7,029 nt of DNA. It comes from Bacteroidota bacterium (GTDB taxonomy: Bacteria > Bacteroidota > Bacteroidia > Bacteroidales > Prolixibacteraceae). The position numbers and the translations under genes were made by a program. Position 1 is the first letter of the stretch. The number at the start of each line of letters is the position of its first letter. Shown here piece after piece: positions 1 to 4,595 of the stretch. The stretch is taken from the NCBI GenBank assembly GCA_030695265.1, contig JAUYTA010000217.1:1-7029 (forward strand). Direction: 5' to 3'. Under the pieces are notes generated by a model that made no database searches, was not told the origin of the DNA, and saw only the letters and a program-made list of their open reading frames with translations.

Positions 1-3000
1 ATGCTAAAAATTTATTTATTACTATTCGCTTTCTTCATGGTAACTTTTTTGGGTTATTCGCAGGTAACAACCTCGGGAATGAATGGAAAAATTACCGATG
101 CGAACAATGAATCTCTTCCCGGTGCCACAGTTGTTGCTGTGCATCAGCCTTCAGGCACTCAATATGGTACTATTTCCAATTCGGAAGGTCGATTTACACT
201 TCAGGGTATGCGTTCGGGGGGACCTTACAAGGTGGAAGTATCATTTGTAGGTTATAACAAAGCCACTTATACCGATGTAAACCTTTTCCTTGGTGAATCT
301 TTTGGTTTAAATGTTGTTCTAAAAGAAGAAAGCTTTGATGTGGGTGAGGTTATTGTTGTTGGCGCAAAACCGTCGGCTTTCAGCACTGAAAAGACTGGTG
401 CTGCAACGAACATCAGCAGGGAAGCTATTAATACAATGCCTTCAATCAGTCGTAGTATCAGTGATTTTACACGCATGTCTCCTTTGGCTGGCGGCAATAA
501 CAGCTTTGCCGGTCGTGATGGTCGTTTGAACAACATCAATATTGACGGTGCCAACTTCAACAACAACTTTGGTTTAAGTTCGAACAATATGCCAGGTGGT
601 GACGCTCAGCCGATTTCGTTGGATGCCATCGAAGAAGTACAGGTAAACATCGCCCCATATGATGTTCGTCAGGCTAATTTTACTGGTGCAGGTATTAATG
701 CTGTTACAAAAAGCGGAACGAATACTTTCACAGGTTCTGTTTATACTTACTACCGTGATCAATCTTTTAACGGTGACAAAGTAGGTAGCGAAACATTACC
801 CGAAGCTGCAAAAACTTCGACTAAAATTATTGGTGGAAGAATTGGTGGCCCAATCATTAAAAATAAACTGTTCTTTTTTGTAAACGGTGAATATGAAGAC
901 AGTCCGTCACCAGGAATGCCATGGGTTGCAACAAGAAACGGAAATACAGGCACAAATGTATCGCGCGTAAAAGCTGAAGATTTGGATGCATTTTCTGCTC
1001 TCCTGAAATCGAAATTCGGTTACGAAACAGGCCCTTATGAAAATTATGGAAGCTTTGGAAGCAAAAATCACAAGATTTTGGCTCGCGTTGACTGGAACAT
1101 TAATCAGCAACACAAATTTTCAGTTCGTTACAATACCGTTCGTAATACCAACGATCAGCTGGTTAACGGAACCAGTGCTCCAAATCCAAGAGCTTCATCG
1201 AACCGTACCAGCAATAATGCTATGTCGTATAAAAACTCAAATTATGCGTTTCTGAATACCGTTCAATCACTTGCAGCTGAATTAAACAGCAACTTTGGAG
1301 GTAAATTCTCGAACCAATTATTGGCAACCTATACGAATATTCAGGATTCACGCTCAACAGGTAGTGATGTTTTCCCATTTATCGACATTTGGGATGGATC
1401 AGGTAATGCTTACATGAGCGCTGGATATGAGTTGTTCTCTTACAAAAACGATGTATTAAATAATGTTTTCACTATTACCGATAACTTTACCTATTATTTA
1501 GGCAAACACACCCTAACTGCAGGAGCTTCATACGAACAACTATATTTCGGAAACTCTTTCGTTCGTTATGGAACAAGTTATTATCGTTTTAAAGACCTGC
1601 AATCGTTTACTAATCATGTGAATGGTGTAGATGGTGTAAATCCAACTGCTTTTGCGATTACTTATTCATTAATTCCCGGAGGTGAAGACCCAATTGCTGA
1701 ATTAACCTTCGGACAGTTCTCTTCTTATCTTCAGGATGAATTCAATGTTAACCAAAAGCTTAAACTAACAGCTGGTGTTCGTATTGATTTGCCAATCTAT
1801 TTGAATGATTTGATTGACAACCCTTCTGTTTCTGCTCTTACATTTGGCGGCGGCGAAAAATTGAATCTTGGTTTATGGCCTGAATCTAAAATTTTGTGGT
1901 CTCCACGCGTTGGATTTAACTACGATGTAAAAGGTGATAAATCATTGAAGGTACGTGGAGGAACAGGTATTTTCACAGGACGTCTTCCATTTGTATTCTT
2001 CACCAACCAGCCAACTAACAGCGGTATGATTCAAAATACTGTTGAAGTAACTTCTGCCGCTAGTTTGACTGGTATTAAATTCAGCCCTGATCCAAAAGCT
2101 AATTTAAGCAATACTACACTATTCCCAACAACAGCCGGAACAAAAGCTCCTGGTTCACTTGCCAGTGTTGCTCAGGATTTCAAAATGCCTCAGGTATGGA
2201 GAAGCAATCTGGCTGCCGACATTAAATTGCCCCTGGATATGATGTTGACTCTGGAAGGACTATATACCAAAGACCTTAATGCAATTATTCAACGTGATGC
2301 CAACCTGGATCCTTCCGGTGCTGTTGACCATTATGTTGGTCCGGATCAACGTCCTGTATGGCAGACTGCCAAAAGAAGAGTGGTTTCTTCAATTTCAAAC
2401 GCAATGGTTTTGGACAATACTGACGAAGGTTACAGCTATTCGCTTACTGCACAGCTGACTTTCCCATTGATTAATAATATGAACGGTATGGTTGCCTACA
2501 CCAATGCAATGTCTAAAGACATCTCCGGAAATCCAGGATCACAGGCTTCTTCAGCTTGGTCAAATAATCCTTCAGTTCGCGGCCAGAACGATTTAGATTT
2601 GAGCTATTCTCAATACATGACTCCTCATCGTGTCGTTGGTAGCCTTTCATATCGTTTAAATTATGCTAAAAACTTTGCATCTACCTTCTCATTATTTTAT
2701 TCAGGTTTTAATGCCGGAAATTTCTCTTACAGGTATACAGCTGACTTCAATAATGACGGAGTAAACGCCGACCTGCTTTATATTCCGAAAGATGCTTCAG
2801 AGATTACTTTTGCTGACATTTTGAATACTGACAAAACTGTTCGCCACACAGCTGCAGCTCAAGCTGAAGCTTTTTCTAAATATGTAGATCAGGACAAATA
2901 CCTAAGCAAGCATAAGGGTGAATATGCTGAACGCAATGGAGCTTTTGCACCTTGGGTTAACCGCTTCGATTTCAAATTTATGCAGGATTTCAAAATCATG

Positions 3001-3264
3001 GTTAAGGGTCAGAAAAATACACTTCAGTTTAGTTGTGATATCCTGAATGCCAGCAACCTACTTAATTCAGATTGGGGCGTCGCCAAACAATTAGTAGTAA
3101 GTAATGCTGCGATTCTTAGGCCAGTATCACCACTTGCAAACAGTATTCCAAAATTCCAGATGGCCGAAGTAAACAATAACTTACCAACTGAGACCTTCCA
3201 GAATACATTATCTACTGCAAGTACATACCGCATACAGATTGGATTGCGTTATATTTTCAACTAA
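1..3264 (+). CDS. Oar-like TonB-dependent outer-membrane receptor
   Basis: An outer-membrane, TonB-driven import channel of the Oar-like group; substrate unknown. Residues 1-21 look like a Sec signal peptide (Lys3, a hydrophobic stretch, then GYSQ). About 26-110 is a carboxypeptidase-regulatory-like beta-sandwich (GKITDANNESLPGATV). A TonB-box-like stretch, EVIVVG, lies at 116-121. The plug domain covers about 122-245, with the conserved runs RLNNINIDGANFNNNFG (175-191) and GAGINAVTKSGTN (229-241). The remainder to residue 1087 is a beta-barrel rich in alternating aromatic residues; it ends in a typical last strand, YRIQIGLRYIFN. Length is usual for Oar-like receptors. No SusD-like lipoprotein follows, so a SusC/SusD glycan system is not supported; Oar-like proteins in other bacteria are linked to protein or signal export/uptake at the surface (family knowledge). 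The start codon is base 1 of the window, so its promoter and any slightly earlier start cannot be seen. The family call is secure; the substrate is not. Confidence 0.93.
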   Translation: MLKIYLLLFAFFMVTFLGYSQVTTSGMNGKITDANNESLPGATVVAVHQPSGTQYGTISNSEGRFTLQGMRSGGPYKVEVSFVGYNKATYTDVNLFLGESFGLNVVLKEESFDVGEVIVVGAKPSAFSTEKTGAATNISREAINTMPSISRSISDFTRMSPLAGGNNSFAGRDGRLNNINIDGANFNNNFGLSSNNMPGGDAQPISLDAIEEVQVNIAPYDVRQANFTGAGINAVTKSGTNTFTGSVYTYYRDQSFNGDKVGSETLPEAAKTSTKIIGGRIGGPIIKNKLFFFVNGEYEDSPSPGMPWVATRNGNTGTNVSRVKAEDLDAFSALLKSKFGYETGPYENYGSFGSKNHKILARVDWNINQQHKFSVRYNTVRNTNDQLVNGTSAPNPRASSNRTSNNAMSYKNSNYAFLNTVQSLAAELNSNFGGKFSNQLLATYTNIQDSRSTGSDVFPFIDIWDGSGNAYMSAGYELFSYKNDVLNNVFTITDNFTYYLGKHTLTAGASYEQLYFGNSFVRYGTSYYRFKDLQSFTNHVNGVDGVNPTAFAITYSLIPGGEDPIAELTFGQFSSYLQDEFNVNQKLKLTAGVRIDLPIYLNDLIDNPSVSALTFGGGEKLNLGLWPESKILWSPRVGFNYDVKGDKSLKVRGGTGIFTGRLPFVFFTNQPTNSGMIQNTVEVTSAASLTGIKFSPDPKANLSNTTLFPTTAGTKAPGSLASVAQDFKMPQVWRSNLAADIKLPLDMMLTLEGLYTKDLNAIIQRDANLDPSGAVDHYVGPDQRPVWQTAKRRVVSSISNAMVLDNTDEGYSYSLTAQLTFPLINNMNGMVAYTNAMSKDISGNPGSQASSAWSNNPSVRGQNDLDLSYSQYMTPHRVVGSLSYRLNYAKNFASTFSLFYSGFNAGNFSYRYTADFNNDGVNADLLYIPKDASEITFADILNTDKTVRHTAAAQAEAFSKYVDQDKYLSKHKGEYAERNGAFAPWVNRFDFKFMQDFKIMVKGQKNTLQFSCDILNASNLLNSDWGVAKQLVVSNAAILRPVSPLANSIPKFQMAEVNNNLPTETFQNTLSTASTYRIQIGLRYIFN

Positions 3265-3284
3265 TCATACAGAATAAATATTTG

Positions 3285-3318
3285 AAAGGGGGTCTCTGCA
3301 AAGAGGCTCCTTTTTTTT
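3285..3318 (+). terminator. Rho-independent terminator of the receptor gene
   Basis: Bases 3289-3297 pair with 3302-3310 in a nine-pair stem with two G-U wobbles, closed by a GCAA (GNRA-type) tetraloop at 3298-3301. Eight T residues follow (3311-3318). The A residues at 3285-3287 can extend the stem into the T tract, which could give some reverse-strand activity. It starts 21 bases after the receptor stop codon, so the receptor is probably the last gene of its transcript. Confidence 0.9.
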
Positions 3319-3324
3319 GCTTCG

Positions 3325-3345
3325 GCATTTCGACAAGCTCAATGC
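3325..3345. repeat. Small REP-like hairpin element
   Basis: A 21-base element with arms gcatt (3325-3329) and aatgc (3341-3345) around the core tcgacaagctc. It resembles short intergenic repeats that I recall from many Bacteroidota genomes, in which arms of the form gcact/agtgc surround the same core. Here both arms differ at the matching position, so pairing is kept. It sits directly behind the receptor terminator, a usual place for such elements. Family membership rests on memory of the motif, not on a search. Confidence 0.5.
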
Positions 3346-3389
3346 AACGCAGGCTCATGCGAAAAAGTTCAGACACATTGTTTTCCGTC

Positions 3390-3413
3390 TTTCACGTAAT
3401 GGTTTCACGTAAT
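3390..3413. repeat. Tandem 13-bp direct repeat upstream of the flavoprotein gene
   Basis: The 11-mer tttcacgtaat occurs at 3390-3400 and again at 3403-3413, a period of 13 bases. It lies about 70-90 bases before the ATG at 3482. A regulator-binding site is possible, as is a chance or slipped duplication. No consensus promoter hexamer is evident nearby; the nearest weak match is tatcttca at 3450-3457. Apart from this, the terminator and the REP-like hairpin, I see nothing in the 3265-3481 gap. Confidence 0.4.
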
Positions 3414-3481
3414 TCGGGAGCAGGTTTTTATTCTGAGGGTGATAAGATCTATCTTCAAAACCTTTATTAAACCTGCAATTC

Positions 3482-4315
3482 ATGAACAAAATAGTAGCAA
3501 AAAGAAACGTCTCCGAAAATTTGGTGAAATTTGAAATCAAGGCTTCGGGCGCAATACGAGCGATAAAACCAGGGCAATATGTTATTTTCAGGATAGATGA
3601 AAACGGGCCAAGGATTCCGCTTTCTGTTATAAAAGTAAATAACGAAAGAGAAACTATCACCGTTTTAGTTCATGTAACCAATATTGGATCGCAGCAACTT
3701 GCCAAAATGAATGATGGGAACAGCCTGTTCGGAATCGATGGACCGTTCGGAATTCCGGTAAAAACCGAAAATTTCGAAACCGTTTTGTGCATTGGGCTCG
3801 GATTGGGAATTGTTTCAATGCTTCCGGTTTTGAATTCACTGAGGGCTTCAGGAAACAAGGTAATTGCAGTTTTATCAGCCAATTCAAAAGAAGGCATCCT
3901 ACTTGAAACTGAAATACGTGCAGCTTCCGATGAAGCGCTAATTTTAACCGAAGATGGTAGTTTGGGCGAAAAGGGATCAATTTGCCATGCATTGCGTAAA
4001 ATACAGACTGACAGCGCGATTAATCAGGTTTTTGCTTTTGGTTCAGCAAAAATGATTAAAGAATCGTATTCGCTGACACGACGGCACAACATTCCGATGC
4101 AGGCAGTTTTGTATTCAGGAATAGCCGATGAATCAGGCTTGAACAGCATATTCCGGGTTATTGTGTGCACCGACGGAAAAACACTGTGTGTCGATGGGGT
4201 CAATTTTAATGCCTACTACAACAGTTTTGAGGAAATGATCGAGCGGTTTGGAAGTAAATCCGGAGAAGAAAACCAAATTGCAGAGGTTTTTCAGGAAGCG
4301 AATATCACCTGTTGA
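3482..4315 (+). CDS. NfnA/PyrK-like FAD- and NAD(P)-binding oxidoreductase subunit with altered iron-sulfur site
   Basis: A 277-residue soluble protein matching the ferredoxin-NADP reductase-like subunit family of NfnA, sulfide dehydrogenase beta and PyrK. These subunits carry FAD, bind a pyridine nucleotide and pass electrons to a larger partner. An FAD domain spans about 1-97 (GQYVIFRID at 31-39; flavin motif RIPLS at 44-48; GPFG at 87-90). The nucleotide-binding domain follows, with its glycine loop GLGLG at 105-109 and the family block TEDGSLGEKG at 156-165. In canonical NfnA the C-terminal part holds a [2Fe-2S] cluster in a CGAC-x(10)-C arrangement with a nearby Asp. Here the matching positions read N-S-I-F (221-224): the Cys pair is gone, while Asp216 and Cys236 remain and an extra Cys229 appears. 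The loop after the glycines (IVSML) also departs from the usual IAPIY. No NfnB/GltA-like large subunit lies next to it. No ribosome-binding site is visible before the ATG, as usual in this phylum. Family is secure; electron partner and reaction are unknown. Confidence 0.85.
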   Translation: MNKIVAKRNVSENLVKFEIKASGAIRAIKPGQYVIFRIDENGPRIPLSVIKVNNERETITVLVHVTNIGSQQLAKMNDGNSLFGIDGPFGIPVKTENFETVLCIGLGLGIVSMLPVLNSLRASGNKVIAVLSANSKEGILLETEIRAASDEALILTEDGSLGEKGSICHALRKIQTDSAINQVFAFGSAKMIKESYSLTRRHNIPMQAVLYSGIADESGLNSIFRVIVCTDGKTLCVDGVNFNAYYNSFEEMIERFGSKSGEENQIAEVFQEANITC

Positions 4316-4374
4316 TCTGATGGCTTAAATTCTTATTATCAATGTATTGAACCCACAGTCGCACCTCACATGAT

Positions 4375-4405
4375 AAATACTAAGCAGCAGAGCTGCGAAA
4401 TATTT
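4375..4405. repeat. Intergenic hairpin element, Bacteroidota type
   Basis: The inner stem gcagc (4384-4388) and gctgc (4392-4396) has loop aga. The outer arms aaata (4375-4379) and tattt (4401-4405) also pair, leaving a small internal loop. The stem is followed by gaaatatttgtagaaag. A GC hairpin with a three-base loop followed by a (g)aaatattt-tagaaa tail matches an abundant intergenic repeat type that I recall from Bacteroidota genomes. This appears to be one diverged copy. Function is unknown. The 4316-4374 stretch before it shows no clear terminator for the flavoprotein gene. Confidence 0.5.
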
Positions 4406-4432
4406 GTAGAAAGATAAAGCGAACGAATTCAA

Positions 4433-4480
4433 CCGTCCGAAAGATGAAGCTGCACAATACATTAACCTCTTTTCGGACGG
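4433..4480. repeat. Perfect 10-bp inverted repeat with 28-base loop
   Basis: The arm ccgtccgaaa (4433-4442) is the exact reverse complement of tttcggacgg (4471-4480). No T tract follows either arm in either direction, so it is unlikely to be a simple intrinsic terminator. The loop carries a second copy of agctgc (4448-4453), also present in the preceding hairpin (4391-4396). The two structures may therefore belong to one composite repeat element of about 100 bases. Confidence 0.6.
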
Positions 4481-4536
4481 AATATAATTGCCCTTCGCAA
4501 AATCTTTTTTCCACCAATTTCTCACTTTTGCCTTTG

Positions 4537-4544
4537 TACGTTTG
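4537..4544 (+). promoter_or_regulatory. Candidate Bacteroidota -7 promoter element
   Basis: The octamer tacgtttg is an exact match to the Bacteroidota sigma-factor -7 consensus TAnnTTTG. Transcription would begin near 4550, leaving a leader of about 45 bases before the ATG at 4596. No good -33 element (TTG-type) stands at the usual spacing upstream, and the region is rich in ttttg runs, so a chance match is possible. Confidence 0.35.
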
Positions 4545-4595
4545 CTTTTGTACTTTTACCAGACTCAAATTTCAGAAAAGCAACGTACTGTTTGG

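Noticed and set aside
1..3264. SusC/SusD-type glycan uptake system
   Set aside because: The receptor has Oar-like features, no SusD-like lipoprotein follows, and the gene is closed by a terminator.
3390..3413. CRISPR-like repeat
   Set aside because: Only two copies of 11 bases with a two-base gap; there is no spacer structure and no cas gene in the window.
3282..3470. 62-codon open frame on the plus strand between the first two genes
   Set aside because: It starts inside the terminator region and runs through the REP-like hairpin; it has no family features and is best explained as intergenic DNA.
3657..3992. 111-codon open frame on the minus strand
   Set aside because: Antisense to the FAD and nucleotide-binding part of the flavoprotein gene; composition is that of a shadow frame.
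4433..4480. Intrinsic terminator for the flavoprotein gene
   Set aside because: The stem has a 28-base loop and no T tract after either arm, so it does not fit a Rho-independent terminator.
4325..4525. 66-codon minus-strand frame in the second intergenic region
   Set aside because: It reads through the hairpin and inverted repeat; spurious small frames in such repeats are common in Bacteroidota, and no promoter or conserved feature is seen.
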